A DNA stretch of 64,000 nt, taken from positions 806,001-870,000 of the forward strand of contig JADJQQ010000001.1 of the NCBI GenBank assembly GCA_016712625.1, given 5' to 3'. Made by a program: the position numbers and the translations under genes. This document shows positions 27,570-35,958 of this stretch, in pieces. The notes under the pieces are model-generated. The model was not told the DNA's origin. It searched no databases and saw only the letters and a list, made by a program, of their open reading frames with translations. The DNA comes from Candidatus Competibacteraceae bacterium. Lineage in GTDB: Bacteria > Pseudomonadota > Gammaproteobacteria > Competibacterales > Competibacteraceae. The stretch's first letter is position 1, and each line of letters opens with the position of its first letter.

Positions 27570-27776
27570 ATGCGTTACCTACCAAAACTATCCACAGGTA
27601 TTATTCGTGATGTTCCAGCATTCAGAGTGGGTCGAAGTACTGCTTATGCCGCGATCTATCCCTCTCGGTGGACCTGTCCCAACGGGGGGACACCTACAGC
27701 AACACCGAATGGATGTCGTTGTATTAGCTACTCCAGCGGTAGCGCAAGAGATGTTGGACCTTGTGTTTGGGTATAA
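27570..27776 (+). CDS. Four-cysteine 68-aa peptide, candidate substrate of the PatA/PatG-like protease
   Basis: GAGGAG lies 11 bases before the ATG, and the gene is 73 bases after the protease and just before a strong terminator. The first 33 residues (MRYLPKLSTGIIRDVPAFRV and following) lack cysteine and could be a leader. The last 35 hold Cys36, Cys49, Cys51 and Cys65 in a Gly/Ser/Thr/Pro-rich segment (PNGGTPTATPNGC, SYSSGSARDVGPCVWV). This leader-plus-core shape fits a ribosomally made peptide, but there is no similarity by eye to cyanobactin leaders and no YcaO nearby. Role inferred from position and composition only. Confidence 0.6.
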   Translation: MRYLPKLSTGIIRDVPAFRVGRSTAYAAIYPSRWTCPNGGTPTATPNGCRCISYSSGSARDVGPCVWV

Positions 27777-27839
27777 ATTTTACAGAATTCTTTACGATTC
27801 CAAGTACCACGTAAAGCTCTAAATTCCTAGGCTAGAAAA

Positions 27840-27880
27840 GTAGTGGCACACCTTGGTGCGCCACTACCAAATTCTTTCTT
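27840..27880 (+). terminator. Terminator closing the peptide locus
   Basis: GTAGTGGC and GCCACTAC flank an inner CACC/GGTG pair, giving a stem of about 13 bp with one mismatch and a 2-base loop. ATTCTTTCTT follows. It lies 64 bases after the small peptide gene and marks the end of the island's operon. Confidence 0.8.
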
Positions 27881-28177
27881 AATTATACTGGATGACCTAA
27901 TCCGCACTTCATGAAATTGGCCTTTGGATCGCTTTGGCCAAATTAATGGAACGATCCACCCATCCCTGCTTTCTCAAACTGATCGCCCTGCTCTGCCCGG
28001 CTGCCAGGCAGGTGGACACCCAGAATGGCATCCTCCCAGAAATGAGAAGCATGGCTGAGAAAGTCATGTAGAACGTTCTTGGAAAAAACCAGAAAACAGC
28101 CGATGCTTAAACATCGCTCCGTATTTGCTGTCATCATTTAACCGCATCCAAACTAACGCCAGATTTTCAGAATCGCC
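27881..28177. other. Gap before ygiQ
   Basis: A 41-codon plus-strand frame near 27946 and a 64-codon minus-strand frame are open here, but neither has a ribosome site or recognisable protein character. The composition moves from AT-rich back to the GC-rich background. Confidence 0.4.
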
Positions 28178-30397
28178 GTGTCCTCTCCTACTCCGTTATT
28201 TTCCCACCGCAAATACTGGGCTGCTCGCTTCGGCATCGCGCCTTTTCTACCGATGTCGCGCACCGAAATGGGCGCGCTGGACTGGGATTCCTGCGACATC
28301 GTTCTGGTCACGGGCGATGCCTACGTCGATCATCCCAGCTTCGGCATGGCGATCATCGGCCGCCTGTTGGAAGCGCAAGGATTCCGAGTCGGCATCATCG
28401 CCCAGCCGGATTGGCGTTCCGCCGAACCGTTTCAAGCGCTGGGCCGACCAAATCTCTTCTTTGGCGTCACGGCGGGCAATATGGATTCGATGGTCAACCG
28501 CTATACCTCGGATCGACGGTTGCGCCATAACGACGCCTACACCCCCAACGATGAAGGCGGCAAGCGGCCTGATCGGGCGGTGATCGCCTACAGCCAGCGC
28601 TGTCGGGAAGCGTTTCCCGATGCCCCCATCGTCATCGGCGGCATCGAGGCCTCGTTGCGCCGCATCGCCCATTACGACTATTGGTCGGATAAGGTGCGCC
28701 GCTCGATCCTGCTAGACGCCAAAGCCGATCTGCTGCTGTATGGCAACGCCGAACGCGCCATCATTGAGATCGCCCATCGCATCGCCGCCGGTGAGTCGCC
28801 GAAAACCATGCGCGACGTGCGCGGCACGGCTTTTGTCAGCAAGGAATTACCGGCCGATTGGCTGGAAATCGATTCCACCGAGATCGACGCGCCGGGGCCG
28901 GTCGCCGCCCATCCTGATCCGTATGCGATCAAAAACCCTCACCTCCAACCCCTTTCCCGACAGGAGAGGGAATTAGACGGCTCCCCTCTCCCGGCGAGAG
29001 AAGGGTCGGCAATGAGGGCGTCCCTGCTCCAACCGCGCCTACCCCACCATGACCGCGATAAAACCGTCATTCGCCTGCCCGCTTACGAACAGGTCAGGAG
29101 TGATCCGGTGTTGTACGCCCACGCCTCGCGGCTTTTGCATCTGGAAACCAATCCCGGTAACGCCCGCGCCTTGGTACAGCGCCACGGCTACCGTGACATC
29201 TGGCTCAATCCGCCGCCAATTCCACTCACCACGCCGGAACTTGATGCGGTATTCGATCTCCCTTATGCCCGCGTACCGCATCCGAGCTACGGCGATGCCC
29301 ACATTCCCGCCTACGAGATGATCCGTTTTTCGGTCAACATCATGCGCGGCTGTTTCGGCGGCTGCACCTTTTGCTCGATTACCGAGCACGAAGGCCGCAT
29401 CATCCAATCTCGCTCAGAACGCTCGATCCTGCGCGAAATTGAGGACATCCGTGACCGCGCGCCCGGCTTCACCGGAGTGATTTCCGATCTCGGCGGACCG
29501 ACCGCCAACATGTATCGGCTAGCCTGCAAATCGCCGGACATCGAGCGGGCCTGCCGCAAGCTGTCCTGCGTCTATCCCGACATCTGTCCGAATCTCAACA
29601 CCGATCATTCTTCCCTGACCGGGCTGTATCGCAAGGCCCGCGAACTGCCGGGCGTCAAGAAAATCCTGATTGCCTCCGGGCTGCGCTACGATCTCGCCAT
29701 CCGTGATCCAGCCTACGTCCGCGAACTGGTGACCCATCACGTCGGCGGCTATCTCAAGATCGCGCCGGAACATACGGAAACCGGCCCACTCAGCAAGATG
29801 ATGAAACCGGGCCTGGGCGCTTACGACCAATTCAAAGCCTTGTTCGAGAAATTCTCCAAGGAAGCGGGCAAGGAACAGTATCTGATTCCCTACTTCATCG
29901 CCGCCCATCCCGGCACCGCGGACGAGGATATGCTGAATCTGGCGCTCTGGCTCAAGCGCAACGGCTTCCGCGCCGATCAGGTGCAAGCTTTTTTGCCCAG
30001 TCCGATGGCCCTGGCCACCGCCATGTATCACAGTGGTCGCAATCCACTGAAAGGCATTCACCGCCAGCGGGGCGAACTGGTGGCCTCAGCGAAAGGTCTC
30101 AAACAGCGGCGGCTGCACAAAGCCTTCCTGCGCTATCACGATGCGGAAAACTGGCCGCTGTTGCGTGACGCGCTCAAGCGAATGGGGCGAGCGGATTTGA
30201 TCGGCAACGGCAAGCGTCATTTGATTCCCGATTGGCAACCGGCGGGTACAGGCATCACGGGCGGGGAAGGGGCGCGGACGGGCCGCAAGCACAGGGGGCA
30301 ACGCTTTTTGACCCAGCATACTGGCTTACCGCCCAATAACCGCGTGGCAACCGCTACTCCCCTCTCTCCCTCTGGGAGAGGGAGAGGGAATGGGTGA
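28178..30397 (+). CDS. ygiQ: YgiQ family radical SAM protein
   Basis: The protein begins (GTG start) with YWAARFGIAPFLPMSR and CDIVLVTGDAYVDHPSFGMA, which are hallmarks of YgiQ. The radical SAM cluster motif is RGCFGGCTFCS near residue 395, binding a 4Fe-4S cluster. The C-terminal half has PEHTETGPLSKMMKPG and DQVQAFLPSPMA. Function of the family is unknown. A segment of about 28 residues near position 255-285 (PLSRQERELDGSPLPAREGS) is encoded by an inserted palindromic repeat, and the last dozen residues and stop codon also come from a repeat. The length of 739 residues is usual. It is not linked to its neighbours. Confidence 0.93.
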   Translation: MSSPTPLFSHRKYWAARFGIAPFLPMSRTEMGALDWDSCDIVLVTGDAYVDHPSFGMAIIGRLLEAQGFRVGIIAQPDWRSAEPFQALGRPNLFFGVTAGNMDSMVNRYTSDRRLRHNDAYTPNDEGGKRPDRAVIAYSQRCREAFPDAPIVIGGIEASLRRIAHYDYWSDKVRRSILLDAKADLLLYGNAERAIIEIAHRIAAGESPKTMRDVRGTAFVSKELPADWLEIDSTEIDAPGPVAAHPDPYAIKNPHLQPLSRQERELDGSPLPAREGSAMRASLLQPRLPHHDRDKTVIRLPAYEQVRSDPVLYAHASRLLHLETNPGNARALVQRHGYRDIWLNPPPIPLTTPELDAVFDLPYARVPHPSYGDAHIPAYEMIRFSVNIMRGCFGGCTFCSITEHEGRIIQSRSERSILREIEDIRDRAPGFTGVISDLGGPTANMYRLACKSPDIERACRKLSCVYPDICPNLNTDHSSLTGLYRKARELPGVKKILIASGLRYDLAIRDPAYVRELVTHHVGGYLKIAPEHTETGPLSKMMKPGLGAYDQFKALFEKFSKEAGKEQYLIPYFIAAHPGTADEDMLNLALWLKRNGFRADQVQAFLPSPMALATAMYHSGRNPLKGIHRQRGELVASAKGLKQRRLHKAFLRYHDAENWPLLRDALKRMGRADLIGNGKRHLIPDWQPAGTGITGGEGARTGRKHRGQRFLTQHTGLPPNNRVATATPLSPSGRGRGNG
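28936..29018. repeat. Palindromic REP-like element inserted in frame in ygiQ
   Basis: The element starts CCCTCACCTCCAACCCC and ends GGGTCGGCAATGAGGG, so its ends are imperfect inverted repeats. Inside are two GAGAGGG/CCCTCTC hairpins. Similar CCCTCAC...GAGGG units occur just after the gene. It is read through in frame and adds about 28 residues to a variable region before the radical SAM domain. Confidence 0.8.
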
Positions 30398-30460
30398 GGG
30401 CGCTAATCACATAAAACCTTAACCCTCACCCCTGGCCCTCTCCCACAGGGCGAGAGGATT
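30357..30460. repeat. Pair of REP-like palindromes at the 3' end of ygiQ
   Basis: The first unit is a CTCTCCC/GGGAGAG hairpin ending in GGGTGAGGG (30392-30400). The second begins CCCTCACCC (30423-30431) and holds a further CCCTCTCCC hairpin. The two units face each other. The ygiQ stop codon TGA at 30395-30397 lies inside the first. The stem may also act in transcript end formation. Confidence 0.8.
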
Positions 30461-30534
30461 CGGCGAAAAATTTTTTATTATTTAATAATCAAAAAGTTGA
30501 TTATTAAAATTCAGCCAGCGTGCTAAGGGCGATC

Positions 30535-31605
30535 ATGAAAAAAACCGCAGCATGGGATTTGATCAAAGAAACCTTCAAGTCGTGGGACGAAGACCGCGCC
30601 CCACGCCTGGCCGCCGCGTTGGCCTACCACACTATCTTTGCGCTAGCGCCGCTCTTGATCATCGCCATCGCGGTCGCGGCGATGTTCCTCGACGCGGCGG
30701 AAGTGCGCCAAAACATGTTGAATGAAGTGGGTAACCTGATCGGTCAGAATGGCCGACATGCCATTGAAGCGATGCTGGAAGGGGCCAGTAAACCCACCAC
30801 CGGTTTGATCGCCACGGTGATTGGGACCGTCACGCTGGTGGTAGCGGCTGGCAGCTTGTTCAATCAGCTACAAGACGCCCTCAATACCATCTGGGAAGTG
30901 CAACCGAAGCCGGGTCGGGGCATCTGGGGCATCATCAAGGATCGCTTCCTGTCGTTTGGCATGGTGATAGCCACTGGCGGCCTGCTGTTGGCTTCACTCA
31001 TTATCAGCACGGCGTTATCGGCCGCGGGAAAGCTTCTGGGCGGCGATGTCGCCAGTCAAGCGCTACTATGGCAAGCGGTCAATCAGGTGGTGTCTTTTGG
31101 CGTCAGTACGCTACTGTTCGCGGTGATTTTCAAAGTGCTGCCAGACGCAAAAGTGCGCTGGCGCGATGTGTGGATCGGCGCGGTGGCCACGGCGGCTTTA
31201 TTCACACTCGGCCGGTTTTTGATCGGCTGGTATCTGGGCCATGCCGCCATTGAATCATCTTACGGTGCGGCGGGGTCGTTAGTGGCGCTGCTGATCTGGG
31301 TGTATTACTCGACCCAAATCCTGTTCCTGGGCGCGGAATTCACCCAAGTTTACGCCAAGGCTCAAGGTTCCAGTATCGAACCGGGAGACAATGCGATCCG
31401 AATTACCAAAGAGCAACTCGCCCAACAGGGAATCCTGCGTGAACCCAAAGGCAAAGTTGCCGCAACCGCAAACCCAGCCATCTCGGCTCCGCTGCCTGTC
31501 GGCGACCGATTCCGGGCGGCGATCTCCCCTACCCCGGTCGGTGGTGTGGTATTGGCGTTTCTATTCGGCGTCGTACTCGCTTGGCAGCGCAAACCCATCC
31601 GGTAA
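30535..31605 (+). CDS. YihY/UPF0761 family inner-membrane protein (copy 1)
   Basis: The protein begins MKKTAAWDLIKETFKSWDED, followed by APRLAAALAYHTIFALAPLL, the YihY/BrkB signature. Six hydrophobic spans follow, with GAAGSLVALLIWVYYSTQILFLGAEFTQVY near residue 245. The family was once called ribonuclease BN, but that assignment is withdrawn for YihY; the role is unknown. AAGGG lies 6 bases before the ATG at 30535, so it is chosen over a GTG at 30520. A C-terminal tail of about 70 residues ends in an extra hydrophobic span (VVLAFLFGVVLAWQ). A close paralogue follows 85 bases downstream. Confidence 0.88.
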   Translation: MKKTAAWDLIKETFKSWDEDRAPRLAAALAYHTIFALAPLLIIAIAVAAMFLDAAEVRQNMLNEVGNLIGQNGRHAIEAMLEGASKPTTGLIATVIGTVTLVVAAGSLFNQLQDALNTIWEVQPKPGRGIWGIIKDRFLSFGMVIATGGLLLASLIISTALSAAGKLLGGDVASQALLWQAVNQVVSFGVSTLLFAVIFKVLPDAKVRWRDVWIGAVATAALFTLGRFLIGWYLGHAAIESSYGAAGSLVALLIWVYYSTQILFLGAEFTQVYAKAQGSSIEPGDNAIRITKEQLAQQGILREPKGKVAATANPAISAPLPVGDRFRAAISPTPVGGVVLAFLFGVVLAWQRKPIR

Positions 31606-31690
31606 CCCAGCAGCTAACGATAAGCTGTACCAAACACAGCGTCAAAACACATTCAGCGCGGCATGGCCCAACTGATAAAGGATGCACCTT

Positions 31691-32758
31691 ATGAAAAAAC
31701 CTTCAGTTTGGAGTTTATTAAAAGACACTTTCATATCCTGGGATGAAGACCGCGCCCCACGCCTGGCCGCCGCGTTGGCCTACTACACGATCTTTGCGCT
31801 GGCCCCACTACTGATTATCGTTATTGCGATTGCCGCCTTATTTTTTGATGAAATGCAGGTACGAACCAGCATTTTGGAGCAATTAGGGGGTTTGATTGGT
31901 TCCAGCGGCCGCCAAGCCATTGAGGCGATGATTTATGGAGCGCGCCAACCGACCACCGGCGCTATCGCGACGAGTATCGGCGTCGTCACCTTGCTGGTGG
32001 CGGCAGGGGGCTTATTCGGCCAGTTGCAAGATGCGCTCAACACCATTTGGGAAGTGCAACCGAAACCGGGCCGGGGCATCTGGGGAATGATCAAGGATCG
32101 GTTCTTCTCGTTTGCGATGGTGCTTGGGACCGGCTTCTTATTGCTGGTTTCGCTACTGGTCAGCACCGGGCTGGCGGCGACCGGCAAGCTGGTCGCGGGT
32201 GAAGCCTACGGCCAAACTCTGATGTGGCGCGGAATTAGCTTCGTTGCGGCGTTTGGCGTGACCACCCTACTATTCGCCTTGATTTTCAAGGTGTTGCCTG
32301 ACGCCAAGGTACGCTGGAAAGATGTCTGGATCGGGGCCGTTGTCACTGCTGGCTTGTTTTCGTTGGGCCGCTTCTTGATTAGCTGGTATCTGGGTCAGGC
32401 CGCCACCGAATCCACCTACGGCGCGGCGGGCTCGCTGGTCGCCTTACTCATCTGGATTTACTACTCCACCCAGATCTTATTTCTAGGCGCGGAATTTACT
32501 CAAGTCTACGCCCAGTCTTACGGTTCTAAAATCGAACCGACCAAGAATGCTGTGCGCGTCACCGAACAGGAACGCACTCAGCAAGGGATGCCAAGCCAGG
32601 AAACAGTGGCGGCGGCGGCCGCCCCCAATCGCTTGCGGGGTCGCGGTACCTCGCTGCCCACGCACGTCTTACCCACGCCCACCGGGACCATGATCCTCGC
32701 GTTTATCGCTGGCGTAGTCCTGGCCTGGCAACGCAAACCCGCCACTCGTTCACGCTAA
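31691..32758 (+). CDS. YihY/UPF0761 family inner-membrane protein (copy 2)
   Basis: This is a tandem paralogue of the preceding gene with the same layout: MKKPSVWSLLKDTFISWDED, APRLAAALAYYTIFALAPLL and GAAGSLVALLIWIYYSTQILF, and the same extra C-terminal span (MILAFIAGVVLAWQ). By eye the core is about 70% identical, while tails and the N-terminal loop differ. AAGG lies about 10 bases before the ATG. The two proteins may form a hetero-oligomer or be differently regulated. Neither role is shown by sequence. Confidence 0.88.
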   Translation: MKKPSVWSLLKDTFISWDEDRAPRLAAALAYYTIFALAPLLIIVIAIAALFFDEMQVRTSILEQLGGLIGSSGRQAIEAMIYGARQPTTGAIATSIGVVTLLVAAGGLFGQLQDALNTIWEVQPKPGRGIWGMIKDRFFSFAMVLGTGFLLLVSLLVSTGLAATGKLVAGEAYGQTLMWRGISFVAAFGVTTLLFALIFKVLPDAKVRWKDVWIGAVVTAGLFSLGRFLISWYLGQAATESTYGAAGSLVALLIWIYYSTQILFLGAEFTQVYAQSYGSKIEPTKNAVRVTEQERTQQGMPSQETVAAAAAPNRLRGRGTSLPTHVLPTPTGTMILAFIAGVVLAWQRKPATRSR

Positions 32759-32872
32759 CAGCGTGTATGAAAAGCCTGTTCTCGGCCCGGGATAGGTCAG
32801 GGTGAGGCACGAAGCTGATGAAAATTAACCCGCTGGTTACGCTGGCTGTGAGCTGGCCGAGACAACTCACCC

Positions 32873-33718
32873 ATGAAGTTACCCCTCTACCAAATTGACG
32901 CCTTTACAAGCCAGGTCTTCAGCGGCAATCCCGCCGCCGTGGTCGTTATGGACCATTGGCTCGAAGACGCAGTCCTGCAAGCCATCGCGGCGGAGAACAA
33001 TCTTTCGGAAACCGCCTTCGTCATCCCCAGCAGAGAAAGGTGTCAGTTGCGATGGTTTACTCCAACGGTCGAAGTGGACCTGTGCGGCCATGCGACCCTA
33101 GCCGCCGCCTATATTCTGTTCAAAGAGTACTTTCCAGATTGCGGTCAACTTGACCTCGAAAGCCAGAGCGGAATGCTGCTCGTTACTCGTCGGGAGCGCT
33201 TGTTATATCTTGACTTCCCGTCCCGCCCCGGCTTCCGGCTCGCTGTTGACGCGCAGTTAGTGGAAGCCTTGGGAGCCACGCCTGTAGCCGCGCTACGTTC
33301 TAGAGACTTACTAGTTGTATTCGAATCGGAAGCTGAAGTTCGAAACTTTCGGCCGAATTATCGTGCTATCGAAGCCTTGGACGCGTTCGCGCTAATAGTG
33401 ACGGCTCCCGGAACAGAAGTAGATTTTGTATCTCGATTTTTTGCCCCTCGGGCTGGCGTGCCGGAAGATCCGGTTACAGGATCAGCGCACTGCACGCTCA
33501 TCCCCTATTGGGCGAGTCGGCTCGGAAAGTCCACGATGGCGGCGCGGCAACTTTCGAAGCGTGGAGGTGAACTCTATTGCGAACTGCACGGCGATCGCGT
33601 CCTCATCGGAGGAGCGGCCATTGAATATCTTCGCGGGGAAATCAATGTCCCGGCGGCCAGAGTCGAAAGCTTGAAGGCTTGTTGGAAATCGAGCGGATCA
33701 AGTGGTTGCCCACGGTAG
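32873..33718 (+). CDS. PhzF family isomerase/epimerase-like protein
   Basis: The protein begins MKLPLYQIDAFTSQVFSGNP, with AAVV following, and holds Glu46 in ENNLSETAFV, the PhzF catalytic glutamate. The second half has FAPRAGVPEDPVTGSAHC, the matching strand of the diaminopimelate epimerase-like fold. Family members isomerise or epimerise small acids, and only PhzF itself has a clear role in phenazine synthesis. No phenazine genes are nearby, so the substrate is unknown. Length 281 is normal. Its 3' end overlaps the convergent pirin gene by 21 bases. Confidence 0.9.
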   Translation: MKLPLYQIDAFTSQVFSGNPAAVVVMDHWLEDAVLQAIAAENNLSETAFVIPSRERCQLRWFTPTVEVDLCGHATLAAAYILFKEYFPDCGQLDLESQSGMLLVTRRERLLYLDFPSRPGFRLAVDAQLVEALGATPVAALRSRDLLVVFESEAEVRNFRPNYRAIEALDAFALIVTAPGTEVDFVSRFFAPRAGVPEDPVTGSAHCTLIPYWASRLGKSTMAARQLSKRGGELYCELHGDRVLIGGAAIEYLRGEINVPAARVESLKACWKSSGSSGCPR

Positions 33719-34639
33719 GTTCGGCGCAACCAGTCTTGGGCCAGCAAAGCCCTTCACGTCACCAAAACGCGGACTGTTGCTTTCCCAATCGCGTTGAGCC
33801 TGGGCGATATACGTTTTGTCGCGGCCGACGAAATTCCACCATAGCGTGATCGGGTCCTCGAAAGGTTGCCCACCGATCAGCAGCGCCCGTGTTCCGGCGG
33901 CAAGCTTTATAGGTAAAGCGCTATAGCCCGATGCCAGATACGCCAGCTCGTCGGCGGCAAAGGACACACCTTCCACTTCCGTGATTCCTTCCAAGGGCAG
34001 TATGCCGTATTCGAAGGTGTGATCGAGTGGCAGCGTTAGCGCAGCACCTTGAGTGCTAAACAAATCCATCCCAATCAGAGGCGAATAAATTTTGGCGGGC
34101 GCGGTATGTCCGCCATGCACGCCAGCCAACAGGGTGAACTGGCAACCATTCTCTTGCCAGCGTGGCAATTCTGGGTAGTGATCGAACGCTGGAGCGATGT
34201 CAGTGCTATCGGCAGGCAGCGCAATCCACAGTTGCGCGGCATGGGCGCGGGTTTCCTTGGCGGGCGATTCCTCGGTGTGCGCGATGCCGTGACCAGCGGT
34301 CATCAAATTCACCTGACCGGGGCGAATCATTTGCTCGTTGCCCAAACTGTCATGGTGCAAAATTTCACCTTCGAGCATCCAGGTAAAGGTTTGCAAGCAA
34401 GTATGAGGATGCGGCCCCACGCGCAGTCCGCCGCCGGGCGCGAACGTGGCTGGCCCCGCGTGATCGAGGAAGCACCACGCGCCGATCATGCGCCGTTGCC
34501 GGGTCGGCAATAGGCGAGCAACCGAAATGCCGCCGCCAATTTCGGCGGTGCGAGCGGCCAAACGCTGGGCATCCCGCACCGTGCCGCCGGGGTTGGCATG
34601 GCCCGAAAAAGAAGTTTCAGAATGCAGGTCTTTGCTCAT
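33698..34639 (-). CDS. Pirin family protein (cupin fold)
   Basis: The 313-residue protein has the N-terminal cupin with GGGLRVGPHPHTCLQTFTWM, ILHHDSLG and MTAGHGIAHTEESP, which give the metal-binding histidines and glutamate of pirin. A C-terminal cupin follows (GTRALLIGGQPFEDPI). Pirins are Fe-binding proteins; some cleave quercetin and others act as transcription cofactors. CAGGAG lies 7 bases before the ATG. A second, different pirin is at 37734-38603. Confidence 0.9.
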   Translation of the reverse strand: MSKDLHSETSFSGHANPGGTVRDAQRLAARTAEIGGGISVARLLPTRQRRMIGAWCFLDHAGPATFAPGGGLRVGPHPHTCLQTFTWMLEGEILHHDSLGNEQMIRPGQVNLMTAGHGIAHTEESPAKETRAHAAQLWIALPADSTDIAPAFDHYPELPRWQENGCQFTLLAGVHGGHTAPAKIYSPLIGMDLFSTQGAALTLPLDHTFEYGILPLEGITEVEGVSFAADELAYLASGYSALPIKLAAGTRALLIGGQPFEDPITLWWNFVGRDKTYIAQAQRDWESNSPRFGDVKGFAGPRLVAPNLPWATT

Positions 34640-34850
34640 CAGAGACTCCTGAACACAGTACGGAAAATCTCGTCTCCGCCGTTCAATCGCTCAACCTATC
34701 GACCAGACAGCTCTCAATTGGTAAGCGAACCGTTTAAGCCGTTCGCTTACGCGCGCTTAGGCAAGGCCAAGGGAAGGGCATGGTCGACGCTTAGTGTTGA
34801 TCTCGCGTGGAAGGAATGCCGCGGACGCTACCCGAACACCCCACTCGTTA

Positions 34851-35500
34851 TCACTGCACTTCCACATCAATATAAGTGGCATTATTGTCCTCGCGCATTT
34901 CACTCAATGCGAAATCTCGATCCACTCGAATGCCAAGGGCATACTTGCCCGGCGCGACAGTGGTGGGAATGGAGATCGCGTGAGAGTAGGTGTTCGCGTT
35001 GCCCCGATTCAGCGTCAGATAGTAAGCGCCGATCCAAGGGTCGGCGTTGCTAATATACTGGTTGGAAGAGAGGTGAAAATCAATGATTGTGGACTGGGCG
35101 CTGGTGCCATTGTTCTCATAGGTAAACTCCGCTTGAACCTGTTGCCCGCGCTGGACCACATACCGTGGTTCCCCGTTGTCCGTGTAAGAAGCGAGCAGAT
35201 TTCCGGCACTGTCGAACAGGCGGGTGCGATCGTGAACGCTGTACCCGCCGCTGTTGCCGTAGTCGGCGTATTTCCAGTGCGTCACGGCAAGATCTTCATA
35301 AGGATCGGGGTAAAGCCCGTAGATGACCGCAACGCCGTAGGCGGCATCCTCACCCACGTAAGCGGTGGCTGTCGCGCCATTAGCGTGTATGTGCTTTCTA
35401 TCCACTCCCATGATGTTGTATTCATCGGCTTCATGATTTAAGCCCAAACCATGACCCAGCTCGTGGACAGCAGCCGTTTGGAAGGGGCGGAACGCTTGGT
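34851..35500 (-). pseudogene. C-terminal part of a metzincin-type zinc metalloprotease
   Basis: The minus-strand frame ending at 34851 contains HELGHGLGLNHE (35465 downward), the metzincin zinc site HExxHxxGxxH, then YNIMG, the usual Met-turn. About 170 residues follow, with a CARDB-like beta-sandwich (FTYENNGTSAQSTIIDFHLS, ALGIRVDRDFALSEMREDNN). Upstream of the zinc helix the frame soon runs into sequence that reads on the other strand as an RND pump. The N-terminal half of the catalytic domain and any signal peptide are missing. The first ATG in frame (35447) lies inside the zinc site and is not a true start. Confidence 0.7.
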
Positions 35501-35719
35501 GCCGGTGTTGCGGCGGTGTTGGGCCTGATTCCGCTGGCCATCGCCGCCGGCGAGCCGGGCAAGGAAATTCTCCAGCCGATGGCCGTGGTCATGCTGGCGG
35601 GCCTAGTCTCCTCGACACTGCTTGATCTGATCTACACACCGGCATTTTTCTGGCGCTGGTGCGGCCCGGTCGCGAAACGTTTGGCAAAAGGCGGCGAGGT
35701 GGATTTCGTCGCGGCTTGA
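35481..35719 (+). pseudogene. C-terminal remnant of a CusA/CzcA-like RND efflux pump
   Basis: Reading LEGAERLVPVL (about 35484-35516), then after a small frame-changing deletion VLGLIPLAIAAGEPGKEILQ, this gives the end of a heavy-metal RND transporter, including LAGLVSSTLLDLIYTPAFFW and a short tail. Only about 75 of roughly 1000 residues remain. The left edge is butted against the truncated metzincin gene on the other strand, so a deletion, insertion or assembly join lies near 35480-35500. Confidence 0.65.
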
Positions 35720-35763
35720 GGGGGTCAGCCTCGAATCAATGCATTCTTTCCAGCGTGCTTGAG

Positions 35764-35796
35764 CCAAGCGAGCCTACTGTAAGGTAGCGCTCTTGG
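35764..35796. other. Two-part hairpin before the ggt gene
   Basis: CCAAG (35764) pairs with CTTGG (35792), and inside it CCTAC (35773) pairs with GGTAG (35782). The stem lies in the 239-base gap between the RND remnant and ggt. It may end the old RND transcript or be a 5' leader structure. Nothing else is seen in this gap. Confidence 0.4.
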
Positions 35797-35958
35797 GTGC
35801 GTTGGAATCGACTAATACCGTTTAATCCGCAGCCGCCTTGCGGAGACTGGGGAGGCGAGCTATACAAAGCTTATTGCGACGAGCAGGTCATCGACTTAGG
35901 GTAGATTTCCGCTAGGAAACCGCACGCTTTGCCACACAACGATCCGTTGGAGGTCATC

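Noticed and set aside
28936..29018. CRISPR-like repeat
   Set aside because: Only palindromic REP-like units, no regular repeat-spacer array and no cas genes.
34598..35053. 151-codon plus-strand ORF over the pirin start and metzincin end
   Set aside because: It covers the real pirin 5' end and the metzincin C-terminus on the other strand; composition is arginine/serine-rich shadow.
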